Assembly: GCA_036345935.2 (NCBI GenBank)
Contig: JADWOT020000007.1
Location: 2,430,385-2,494,384 of the forward strand
Length of the DNA: 64,000 nucleotides
Reading direction: 5' to 3'
Source of the DNA: Taenia hydatigena
Lineage: Eukaryota > Platyhelminthes > Cestoda > Cyclophyllidea > Taeniidae
The position numbers and the translations under genes are program-made. Positions 37,637 to 49,300 of the stretch are shown piece by piece. The stretch's first letter is position 1. Every line of letters starts with the position of its first letter. The notes under the pieces are model-generated. The model searched no databases. It saw only the letters and a program-made list of their open reading frames with translations, and was not told where the DNA came from.

Positions 37637-38430
37637 TCAAGTGAATGGGACCCCGTGATTATCGTCGCGTGGCCGAAGGACTGTGAACAGCCTCCCACCA
37701 AAGTCGGGTGCCTTATCAACAGCATTCATCGCTGCGATTCGGCCAATCTTGTGGCAGAGGGCAGTATTGGCAAGACATGGAGGTGCAAGTGTAGAGGCTG
37801 CGTTACTGCTTCTTACGGTGCCATTACACTTGGGATGTAGTGGGCAAGTAGGGCGTGGAGTGCCGATTTGCGCCGAAGTTAGTTGCGAACGCGTTGACTT
37901 CTGCCCTCTGGTCGAAAAAAGTGAGGTCAATCTCGTCTGCGTTCGTTTTGGCACTGCTGCTCAACCATCAGTGGTTCTTGATTAAGGATGCTGTTCGAAT
38001 GCTTCAGCAACTGAATGATTTCTTCGCTGTGGAAGACGTAGAGGAATCTTGCTTGCCTAATTCGAAGGTGTAGTTCCTTCGCTGTATTGCCTTGCCCTGA
38101 AAATGACCTAGCTTTAATGAGCAGTGGTTAGTTCTTATGGTAAACCCATTGAATTTCGCTATGGTATGTCATTTGTTGACTTGTCTTCCGAACCGACTAC
38201 ATGGCACGCATTTTGGTGGTGGTGGCGACGGCAATTTGTGGACGCAAAGGAGGAAGCTAGTAAACCTCGGGCAGTGTGCAGAAGTATACACGTAGGGCGG
38301 TCCCTACCACTGTACGCCATTAGCAATGTCTCCCTGCCAAGGCTACCCATCGGGTGTGTAGTAATGGGGGAAGCATTGGCAACAGCCGTCGAAGTCATTC
38401 ACCGACCCGATTTCACCATCTCTTTCTGAG
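37637..38430. other. GC-richer block with long opposing open frames
   Basis: Frames of about 100 codons are open on both strands (minus 37637-37954, plus 37683-37985 and 38124-38429) in a segment richer in G+C and CpG than its flanks. No family is recognised and no frame continues through. It may be decayed coding sequence, or frames that are open because GC-rich DNA has fewer stops. Confidence 0.25.
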
Positions 38431-39464
38431 GGCTAGAGACTGCAAACTACTAAAAATATGCATCACGTAACGACTGCGGAGGACACGCTATACGTGTAAA
38501 TTAGACTATGGATGTATCCTGCACGAAAAGCACTCAGTTTATATAAAAATCCTTTGTAACTCTTTTATATTCAGCTTAAATTTTGTTGCTAGGTTTCGCC
38601 ACCACGTTGCCCATCTACCAGGGATTTAAGTTTATCGCATGGGCATTCTTACCAATGAGGGAGAAACCAACACATAGAGGGAACCAGGAAGTCAAAAATG
38701 AGGCTGTCTATAGGTTGGCAAGTTATGAGGCACCGTTAATACCAAAGTGATGCTTTCCATTCCCGGTCGCCAGATGCAGCATATCTTATGATGGCGAGAG
38801 AAGGCTATCACAAATGACAACGCTGTGCGTGTAGAAATGTCTCGAACTGCAAGTCAAAGTATAGGTAGACTGCATTGGTCCACAGCCTTCAAAAACGCGT
38901 AGTTTGTGAAGGTTTAAAGGCTTGAGCATGATGCTGGAAGTTCTTGACTAACTCGAAGAAGAATGAGGGTATATTGAAGGTGTATGCCTGCAGTAAGGTT
39001 TAGGACTACTGACGCTGCCTAGAGACAATGGTGCAATGGTGGTGACCCAAAGTGGTCCCTTTTTTCACAATAAAGGGTAAATCGAGCCACTCAAGCACTC
39101 CACAGCCCGCATCCTATTTCAAGCGTTTTCCTTGGTCTTGTCATCGTAGAACTTCCAGCGTCGGCCATCACAATTTATCAGTGGTGTATGAAAAGTACCA
39201 CAAAAATATGGTTTTAGGTGAAGAATTTTCATGCGCAAAATAAAAAGAAAAGAAAGGAAGGGACAAGCACGCCATTCATGACTGAGGTAGTGCACGGCAA
39301 CTCTTATCAGCTGAGGAGGGGATTGGGGAGCTAAAGAATGGTACTAAGCTTGTGGGAACTTGGCACCAGTGCCGTGACCTCTATTTATTTTAAATCGATC
39401 AAATTAGTTAACCACCTGCCAGCGCTTGGCGAAATGCTGATTAAATTACGCAATCATCTTATGA

Positions 39465-39610
39465 ATAATCAGTCAAAGAACGAAACAGGTCAAGTATAAA
39501 CCAAGAAGTAGGGAGGTGGATAAATAATTCAATTAACCAGTCAAACGAACAACTAATCAGCCAGTTAAACAGTCAAATCATTGATGGGTTGATTAGTTGG
39601 GAAATAAAGA
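39465..39610 (+). repeat. Degenerate AATCAGTCAA-type minisatellite
   Basis: Loosely repeated AATCAGTCAAA, AACCAGTCAAACG, AATCAGCCAGTTAAA, CAGTCAAATC. The units are too diverged for a clear period. Confidence 0.4.
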
Positions 39611-40169
39611 GATTAATCAGTGAGATTAGAGCTGAAGACAGCGATGGCAGCAGTACCATGAGGAATTTAGGTAGCGGAGACGCCTCCCCAGTCGTTTGAA
39701 CCACTACAATGGAAGAAGAGCCGGAGAAGAAAGTATGGTCTCCTGGGTGGAAAGGCATTAGCAGAGTAAGCAAGGGAAGGAAATGAAGAGTGCAAACTTA
39801 CCGAAAGGTGTAGAAGAGTCAAAAGTAGCAGATGATGAGCTGGGCGAAGAGGAGCATAGCAAGTGCGCTCTCGACTCAAGTACTAAGGCAAGCACTAAAT
39901 GGGCGACTAACTGACTTGGTTCTACATGCAATGGCACAAATAGTAAAGTCACTCATCTGGGCAACTTAATTTGCAAATTGTCCCGTATTTTCCTTTTTGC
40001 AATCTTCTCGCCGCATCTACGTCCTCCTCTCCTCGGCCTCCAATTCCACACCCACCTCCTTTGTCATCCCCTGCGTAGTCAACAGTTAGCTCTCTAGCAA
40101 CGTTATCACGGCAGTGAGCGATGCCGACATTAAAGAATCGGATGTCATCTGTGAGAATGGTAAATGCCG

Positions 40170-40352
40170 TCACTTTGCCTGCCTATCCATATCCGACCAC
40201 TGACTCGTCATAATCAAATGGTCAGATAGGTCACATTCTGATTCCTCTTCTACCATCAGCCCAACCTCGTCGCCATCGCCCTGCGCTTGTCCCTGTTGAT
40301 CCCTAAGGCTTTCCTCCCGTCCACTGTCACGGATGAGGCCTGAGTGGGAGTA
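40170..40352 (-). CDS. Candidate acidic exon, unknown protein
   Basis: Minus strand. After TCTACTCCCACTCAG one frame reads GLIRDSGREESLRDQQGQAQ, then GDGDEVGLMVEEESECDLSD and on to TGA: hydrophilic and acidic with no internal stop. The region just beyond (39950-40100) also has charged open frames. No family recognised; low confidence. Confidence 0.25.
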   Translation of the reverse strand, partial: YSHSGLIRDSGREESLRDQQGQAQGDGDEVGLMVEEESECDLSDHLIMTSQWSDMDRQAK

Positions 40353-40781
40353 GACACACGAATGATTGGGTGCGAGTAGTAAAAGCTGAATGAAGATTAA
40401 AGGCTGCAATGAGAAAGGGAAGTTACTTACCGATATATTTGAGGACATCATCGATAGGTGGTGACATTGCCATCATTGGCATTGCAGAATGCGGATTCGA
40501 GGTGTGCATGAGGGAAGACGGAAACAAGGGTGGAGATTAAGGAAAATGGGTGATGCTCGATTGAAGTGGTAGGACAAGGTTCTATGGGTGAAGCGACTTT
40601 TTACGTTAGTGCCAATTATGGTCGTTTCGACATCAATGCTGGTGTTGATGAAGATGACGATGGTAAAGTTAGGCGAAACCCACGTCCGTTTGCACCCGCA
40701 ATAACACTTGAAAAGATGGATTGGTCAAGTCGAGTGTGTACTGCTATTGCTTCAAGTGATAGAGGAGGTGAGTCAGCATGA

Positions 40782-43700
40782 AATCCACCTACACATGAAC
40801 GGAGACATGGAAGCATGGAGACAGGTCCTGCTTATTATCATCACATAATTGATTTAGGACTCTTTTGATGCTTATCGCACCAAATGCGCTCATTGATAGG
40901 CCACTCGAAAAGATGGAAAAGGTGCAATCCATTCATGCTGCCGATCGGTTCCTACATGCAGTCTAAATTTAAAGTCAGAAGTATTCCTTACGCCATTCAC
41001 TTTTCACAGCAAATGCTTGTTGCAGTGTCCAAGATTTTACTACAAGCCTTTAGTATGGGGATTCTGCATTAAACTTTAGGTATACATTATTAAGAGTGAC
41101 AGTTTTATGCATGCTTAGCTGTATTCTTCTTCTTCAACTTCCTTAGACCGTTCTTAAGTGCTTGGTGTGTGACCACTCACCGCCCTCAAATTTTGATTCC
41201 TTTGAACTAAGAAAAACGGGATGTCCGAGGGCTTATCGAAGTAGCTGCCTTTGGCGTGCTATTAGCAATGTTTTGGGAACTATTGTTTTGCAGTCAGTAG
41301 TATTTCTATCATATGGATTTTCATATTGAACGAGGAGTGATCATCATCTTATTTCGTGGTCTCAAACGTAAAACGCATGTATTCAAATGTCCTTAATTTA
41401 CCACCATTCAAAAGCAACACCCTTAGAGCTTGTAACAGCAACCCAAGATTTTTGAATTTGCTTGAACTATTTAAAGACTGTCCTCTGCTTCTGACTGAAG
41501 CTCGGACCAGCATCAAACTCCTACAATAGCCTGGATCGACTTATCTTCAAACACGTGGATGGATGTGGTTGATCGTCCCATCGTAAGACTCCGAAGAGGA
41601 AGCACATTCGTGCTCTGCCACATGGATGCGGATGGGTAGATAATCAGCATCCGAATTAGTTTCGATGGCGGTAAAACGGCATCCAATGAAGGATGAAACT
41701 AGGAAGCTGAGAGTCAGGGCCGTCAGAAATAGCTCTAAACATCCATTGTTACTCTACCTAGTAAGGCTTTCGCTTTTCCCCATCATCTAAAAGTCTTCGC
41801 CATCAGACACTTCGTGATGCATTGACCGCAATTCAGTTTTGATCTTCTACAAGATCGGTGCTTGGACGTGCAAATAATGTGATTAGCAATGTCGACAAAT
41901 AAACTGCAAATCAAGTGCTATACTTTCGGTCTAGTTACTTTTACATTACCTATGCGAATAGTGTTCGTCGTCTATAAAGTAGACATTTACTTATCATAAA
42001 GCATACGATCAAAGCCGACGAATTCCGACCAATCTGTCAGAAGAATTGAATTGTCCGGCAAAAGAGAGAGCTGGTGACAAGACTGTACATTTGGCAATAC
42101 CGTCATAGGTGCATTAGATTGAGATAGCAAGGGGGAAGATGATAACCTACAACCGTGCGTCAGCATCGAGGGTCAATCGCAGTCACAAAAAAAGATTTTT
42201 TTCCAGTTTCCCCACATCGATGTTATTTAACGAGACCAAGCGTAAAGACGAAGGTAAGTGAAAGCTAAAATTGAAAAATGAGGGGATACCTTTCGCGGAT
42301 TTTTGGTGAGAAGCACATAAAGCGCTATGGTAAAATTGTTGGTCAAGTAGCATACAACATGATGACATTTTCAGTTTTATGTAGCATTATCAATTCTCCG
42401 TGAAAATATTGGGCCCTACTTTGCAGGTTATTGCCCATGCGATACCGTGATTGAAGACTGACTGTGCCAGTTATTGCTTACCGCTTTTCGAATATATACT
42501 AGCAGCTGAGATTGCTATGATGTGGTATATTTTTATAGCTTACAAAGTAACCATAAATCCTATGCTAGTACCATTCTCTACCACATTAAGGAACTGCCAA
42601 ATAAAAACCAAGATTGTTCTCCTTCTGTTCCAAAATAGACCATGCATTAGCTGTTAATTGGAAGCAATTAATTTTGTATTCGACTGCGCGAAGGCATAGT
42701 TTTGCACAATCTGCTAAGTCATGCAATCCGAAACACGAGAGGGTTGCTCTCAACGGTTCAATAGTGAAATTAGTCCTTTGATATTCCTTGTAAACTCAAA
42801 TTATGACTCTTAAACAATCATTCAATAAGGCTATTTATATGAGCCTAAAGTTGGTACATGCTCATGCCACGACAGTAAAAATTCCTCAATCCTTATTCGG
42901 TCTAAATACGCGTTACTCAGACGTCGAATTCAGGTAAATCATGCGACATTTTTTGTCTTGCGCTTGAGTGCATCTTGCATTTTCTCCATTTTTACAACCA
43001 GCACACGTAATTTGATCAATTACGAAACCAGCCTGAATCATTTGGTTGCAATCACCTTTTTCTTGCCAAAGTATTAAAAAGCCTTATGATATTGAGCAAA
43101 TTAAAGTGATTTTGGGGTACAGCGCCACACAATGCCGTCTACATGCAAACATCTGCCCACATGCTTGGCGAATAAATTTAAATAAATAAAGTTAAGGACG
43201 GTAGTCAACGTGCATGCTAAAGACTAAACTATGGATACCATAATGCATACGGTGAGGCTAGCTAGTAAGGCATGTGGCCGGGGAAGTGCTCAAAAGGAGT
43301 TAACAAGGTTAACTCAGCAATTATCTGCCATGCATTTTAAACATTGCTTAGTGCTTTGACTCATTCTCATAACTTCCCAAAATATGCTAAATGATCCGTT
43401 ACCTTGCATTTGTTAATATTTGCTTCTACGTCGCGGAATAATCAATGCAAAGCACAGAGTAATGCATTTTGCTGCACTACTGAAGATAGCACACAATGTT
43501 GATGAGCTGTATTGCTGTAAACATGAAGAAATCGGGAAGCAAAAGGGATTGCGTGCTTATAACATTGTCTTAACAGTTCGATATCAACGCCTGTGAACCA
43601 TGAGCCACAAAAGCATGAATGCACTCGCTCAATATGAAGCAAGTTTTATAAGCAAAGACATACGCGTAGGGATGATGTGAACGAAAGCACTCCCTCGGTC

Positions 43701-45588
43701 ACCCGCGCGTAAGATAGCATTCGTAACATTTCGTACAGTAACGATGCATTCCACATGCACTTTAATTTTAGCTGCAGCATAATGCGTGCGTGCCAGAATT
43801 TCAGAGGGCCAAGATAAATGGAAAATAATTACTTTGGATAAACTGCGAACCCATTACTTTACCCCGAAATGAAGTAAAGGAAAACTTTTTGCATACTGGG
43901 TCAAGCAGCGTGGTCAGATGGGGACATGGCAATGGGGTATCATAGGATCAGAGGGTGTCATCTCTTCGGGGACCAACAGTGTCTTCAGCTTCAATACGCT
44001 CAGATATACTGGCTACTTCTCACCCAACTGTTCATCTTAAACCAGACCGTGACACAGGGATTGACATCATCGCATCATGCTCTGAGGCCGCATTCCTCGC
44101 TACTAACAATTGCCAGGTCGTGACGTTTTAGCTGGGCATAAAGTCGGTAAGGCCGGGATGCAGTCTCCTCCCAATCACAATCATTCACTTAGTTACAAGT
44201 TCCTGGAATGAGTATGATACTTCTCCCAATTTAATACATTTTGACGTGGTTAGGCAAAATGCTTGATCAGCTTCCCTATAATATTTGTGATAGTCAAGTC
44301 ACTGTACGGAACTAGAAATGCTAAGCGAATCATAAATAAGACAAGGAGCTCATCGTGGAGTTGAAATGGAGCCAGTCCTGATGTACGAAATGCTGAATCT
44401 TTAATTTTTATGATAACAGATTGACAGCAAACAGGTATTGTTAACAGAGATTCCACACAGACTTGTGTGCGAGCATTCCTCTACTAACACAAGTCGTGAT
44501 TTGCAAGTAATAGAACATGGACGACATCAAAATTAGTAATTAAGATGTTGCCCCAATAATGGTGGACGCATAATCGTGTAAGAGGTTAAAGACATCATAC
44601 ACATTTTGGGGCCAGCGCATTGCGGTGATATAAAACGAGGCCTACCAGAAGCACTTTAACGCTTAATGGATTCTAGTGGCATCACGAGAATCTATAGCAA
44701 GTCCACACTAATGCCAATCCTCATCAATCGCTCATTGCTGTGCGCAGTCGATTTGGGGCCCAAAGTCCACACAATGAGCTGTGCTCAAACGGAATGCAGC
44801 TGCTGCCATTCCTGGCTGCTGTTTTACAAATGAGATTTATTAGTACTTTATTTTAACATGTCTTATGATTTATTTAAATGTCTTCCTTGCAATAAGCACT
44901 CTGAAAGCAGTGAAAATCTCGATACTTGCTTTGTGCTGGTGTCAGCGTCTGATGTGTCTTTCTGTGGGGAAGTCTGGACAGCCATCGTCTGAAACAAGGT
45001 AGAACATTGCTGTTAAATTCTGAATAGAAGACATCAGTTCGTTCAGGATCAATGTGACAGCGAGTAAAATTCTGGAAACACTGGCGTGCTTGTTGCAAAG
45101 AAAGCAGAGCGCAAGGATCTCCATGCTAACGGCTGCGTGCTTAAATTAGTGCGTAGAGTGAAACCACCCAACCTACTATACAAAGTGAGTTTAATGAAAT
45201 GAAGCTCCTATCACTACCTCATCAACATCCTGAGCCTGTGAAGTCGGCGCCAAAAGTAGACCCTTTGATTGCAGGTTGGCAGGAACAGAGAAGAAGCGAG
45301 ACAGGTGATGGTAGATAGGTATGTCCACACTTCAATTGATCCCACCTTTTAGAAAGAGCCATGAATTCAGTGTAAATGCAGTCGCCTTTAAAAGCAAAAT
45401 AATTAGAGTATTGAAGTTAGAAAACGAACATATAGGTCTCCTTACACACATCTCTCATGTGCTTTGCAGGTAATGTTGTCAGAAGGTTGTACAACTTTGC
45501 TTAAGGTACGTGCTTTGTGAAGTGTGCACAGGCCGATCATTTAAGGTAACTGCATTACAAGTTCTTGTCAGAAATTAGAAACTTCAAT
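40782..45588. other. No gene seen downstream of the transporter
   Basis: About 4.8 kb beyond the poly(A) signal with only short frames. No repeat shared within the window. Confidence 0.45.
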
Positions 45589-45594
45589 TTTAAT
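45589..45594 (-). promoter_or_regulatory. Candidate polyadenylation signal ATTAAA
   Basis: ATTAAA on the minus strand, 35 bp after the stop codon of the DUR3-like gene. It is a common variant of AATAAA and an A-rich stretch surrounds it. Short motifs occur by chance; position is the only support. Confidence 0.4.
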
Positions 45595-45628
45595 AACTTA
45601 TTGGGATTCGTTGACACCAAAGTAGTCA

Positions 45629-45803
45629 CTATTCGTTTATGGGTGAAGAAATTCTAGGGTTGTAAAATGTGCATACAAGGAAGAAGAAGCGGTCGAAGCT
45701 GAGTGTTTTTACGGCGTGTCCAAGTATTTGCCAGACACCGAGAAATACAACGAGGTTGAAAATCACGATGCACCAGGTTAGGCGACGCAGTGGTGCTAGG
45801 GCT
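45629..45803 (-). CDS. DUR3: DUR3-like exon 11 (last helix and stop)
   Basis: The first base completes Arg from exon 10, then ALAPLRRLTW, CIVIFNLVVFLGVWQIL, and a short tail to TAG. The last helix fits the family. Residues after GHA are unlike DUR3, and a GTAAAA there could be a donor to a further exon. The nearby poly(A) signal favours this as the last exon. Confidence 0.65.
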
Positions 45804-46273
45804 CTGCGCAACTCCGACAAGGGTGTTTATTCTCACTTAGGCGTGGAGAAAACCGCAGATCCGTGTGTCTGGCCATCGAACCAATGTTGGGAGTCCGATA
45901 CAAGCATTGAATGATTAAATAGAAAGGCATGTCATTATCATTTGGTTAAACAACTTCAACTGCAACAGTTTTGAGCTATGCAAAGGCTTGAGGAAATAAG
46001 GCAAATTTTGTACTCTTGCAAAGGTCAGATGGATGGCTGGTTTGCCTACCGAGTGAAGACCTCAGGCCATGGCATGAGAGGATTATCAATTTCTTGCACG
46101 CAGCACCACACGCTTGGCGCCAATTTGGGTGGAAGAGGTTTGGTGAGGAGGACAGTGAACAGTGCAGGTAGCAGAAAGCCACCCAAAAATGCTATCCCCA
46201 ACCCCGTAAGCTGGGTCTGCTTGGAATCTGGTCATTGATAAGATAAGCAAGAGGTGATAAAAGCAAGAAATCC

Positions 46274-46307
<34 letters not shown>

Positions 46308-49300
46308 GTCTGTTCTAAGTGTCTGCGCTGGTTTTTCATCATATCCAACGTGTTGTACATGCAGTGGTCAATTCAGAATGCACGCAAAATAGATTTGGAT
46401 GAGCCTTTTACTGTAACTAACGCCATAGACACTTGCCTGCTTGAAGAGGCATTGCCATTAAACCTCAAGTAATATTAGCACAGCCTCCTCGACAAACTGC
46501 TGATTGGCTGAAGGGGGCCATATTCAAAAATAAAGAAGTGACACCTCTATTTTAGCTCACAGTAAAGCAAGAAGAGCCGGAAACATACCCAATGATGACG
46601 CTTTATCAAGCACGAACCAGGTGGTAAGTGATGCCCCTGCACTAATGAAGTAGCCAAGCAGAAGCGCAGCCTTCGAAAGACGCTCCCAAAGAATGCTAAG
46701 GCAAAGGCATCCAACAAAGGGTGTGCAGAGACCGTAGAAAAGGATATTCGCCAACTAGAAGGCAAATCGTAGTTAAATGTGCCAGCGTAATTCTCCAAAC
46801 CAAATGAAAGGAACGGCAAAAAGAATTATAAAACAGCCTCACTTCGATGGGACTTTTTTAGTTTAAGACAAGGAAAACACCTGACCTCTGCCATCATGCT
46901 GTTCTTTTACCTTTCGCACTCGCTTGCGCTTCCCATCTGTCAGATTAATTTTCCTCCGGTCTTTAAGCATGACTCTTTCTGCAACCCATTCCGTTCTACG
47001 TTTGCCCACTCAATTTAATCTTCTGCACTTTCGACTGCAATTGCAAGAATAATTTTTTGATAACAATGACAAGAAAATAGGAATGCCACTACCTGGTGAG
47101 CAACCACCAGTAATTAAGTTATGAAATAGGATTGAGGAAGTAGTGCCTCCTTTAGAGCCCAATGGTGCAACTGAGACTGGTTATTGAATACTCCAAATTG
47201 CTTCGATACTGTCATCGTCGTTCAATTTTTGACCAAAATCAAGCGCTAGAATAATTACTTGGAAATGAAGGTCAATAAAATTACCCTAAGGAGGAGAGCT
47301 CATTCTGTGGCTAGATGGACTCATCTCACACCAACTATTGGCTCGCATGCGTCGGTAGATGCACACGTATGCCTGTGTTACGGCTGAGTGACGGGCTTCT
47401 GATTACTATGGTACGCATCTCAACGTGATGAGAACTTTTGCATAAAACATTGTCAAATACCATTTTCATTTCATGGCATGTCAATTATCTCATGGCGTGG
47501 AATTTGCAGCAAATAGTGCAAAAGCAAGCTGTGAGGCTTTGTGTTATTATGCAAAATCTACAAGAGAAGAAAATTGGGCTCCTGTGCCGCAGATATATCA
47601 AACTAAACTGCTTAGATTTTAGATGACTAGCTCCAAAAGCTTTTGTTTTCCAAACCAAACACTAATTCGGCCAGTATGAAGATTATTTAGTCGGTCATTC
47701 AGCCAACAGGCAGCCTAAATGATGTATGCTGCATAGATCGAGACTAAAGAAATATGGAAAAACATGATCTTAAGTAGGCGCTACGTTGCCTTGTTGCCAG
47801 TACCGGTTCTATCCATTTTTTTGACACATGCGAACCTAGTAAATACCAAACCAGCGTTACCCTAATGTTCGCTTTTGACATCGCAAGATGGATGAGTTTA
47901 ACGCAAGTAGAATTCGGCTAATAGTGCAAGAATAACGGAACGAACGATAAATCACAGCTCATCTGCGCCCGCAATGCGCAGAGGCAGTGAATGTATTTGG
48001 CGAGTCAGCGTAAACCACAACGGGGCATTGCAGCTAGCTAAACTGGAGAGTGCATGAATGGTAGGTTAAAAGGCATATTAGATCAGATGAGCCATCGTTT
48101 TCTAGCGGCAAAATTAGTTCAGGCATTTTAAAAGTCGTCTTGTTTGATAGATTAAATGAGGATGTTTGTTTGTATTTTAAACAGGAAAAACCATGTGCGG
48201 ACCTGAGTTCCTAAATTGGGTGCGATTTAAGAGGGGACATGCGATGCTAACATCGCTTAGTGCGAAACACTTAACATTACTCCCAGTTAAAACGTTGAAG
48301 TTGATATTCCTTTAAATACGCTCATAAATGACTCGTTGACTGCATTTAGGCAATCACCACATCACCGATTATTCTCGCCCAAGACCTACTTGGCCGTGTC
48401 TGCTTATCTGCTAGCCCTACTATGCAAAGTCTCATTTCACCAAATGGAATCAGTCATTCAAATTTGCTATTATAACCTGTTAAGTTATCGAGTGGATGGA
48501 AATAGTGCATCGCAGTCACATTGTGCTGCGTTGGTGGGGTATCAGCCAATCTGGTACCAGAACCACATGATCTTGAAAGAATAGGGTTATGTGCATACCG
48601 CTATTTCAGAGAAGATAATGAATGCTGGTATCATGCATGCCGTCACAGTAAAGGCAATCGGTAGCTCGCTTCTCGACATCTCGTCCGTGTAGGCACGATA
48701 TGCACCGTGTGTCCGACAGCCATACACCAGTGTTATGGCAGGTCTGGTGCTGCATTCCTCCTTGATCCTGTCAAAACAAAGAAGCAAGAGAAGAGTCGCC
48801 TTACTATCGTGCCAAAATTTTTGTCACTAATGCCAATTTTGAGTGTCAGTGTGTGTTGTCAGCAAGAAAAGCCCATGCCTAGCCAACTCTATGCAAACGT
48901 TATCAAATTCATGATGCGAAGGAAATGCACAGCCAGATTGTCGAACTCTTGTTCGATTTATAATGTTAGCTCAGTAGAATGCAAATTGTGGACAGTATTT
49001 CTTGTAGCACCTAGCAATCTTCAAGTTGACATTATTTTGGTTTGTCATACTATGTGAGCTGCATTTTTCCATGAAAATGGAAACATTTCGTTAGTTTGTT
49101 ATTTGATTCAAGCACTTATCACTTAGCCCTAGTTTTGTCGTGAATTTCGCATTCCCTCAGAGAGATGGCGATCGTTACCTTTCCTTCACACTTAGCCATC
49201 CTGATTATGCATTGAGCATGGGCGCATTTAAATGAAAGAATACTCAACGGCAGAATTCGTTCAAATATCCAGTCATTGGCTCTGTTTAACTAATCCATGG

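Noticed and set aside
34363..38875. Shared 16-mer GTATAGGTAGACTGCA at 34363 and 38859
   Set aside because: Flanks are unrelated; one such match is expected by chance in a window of this size.
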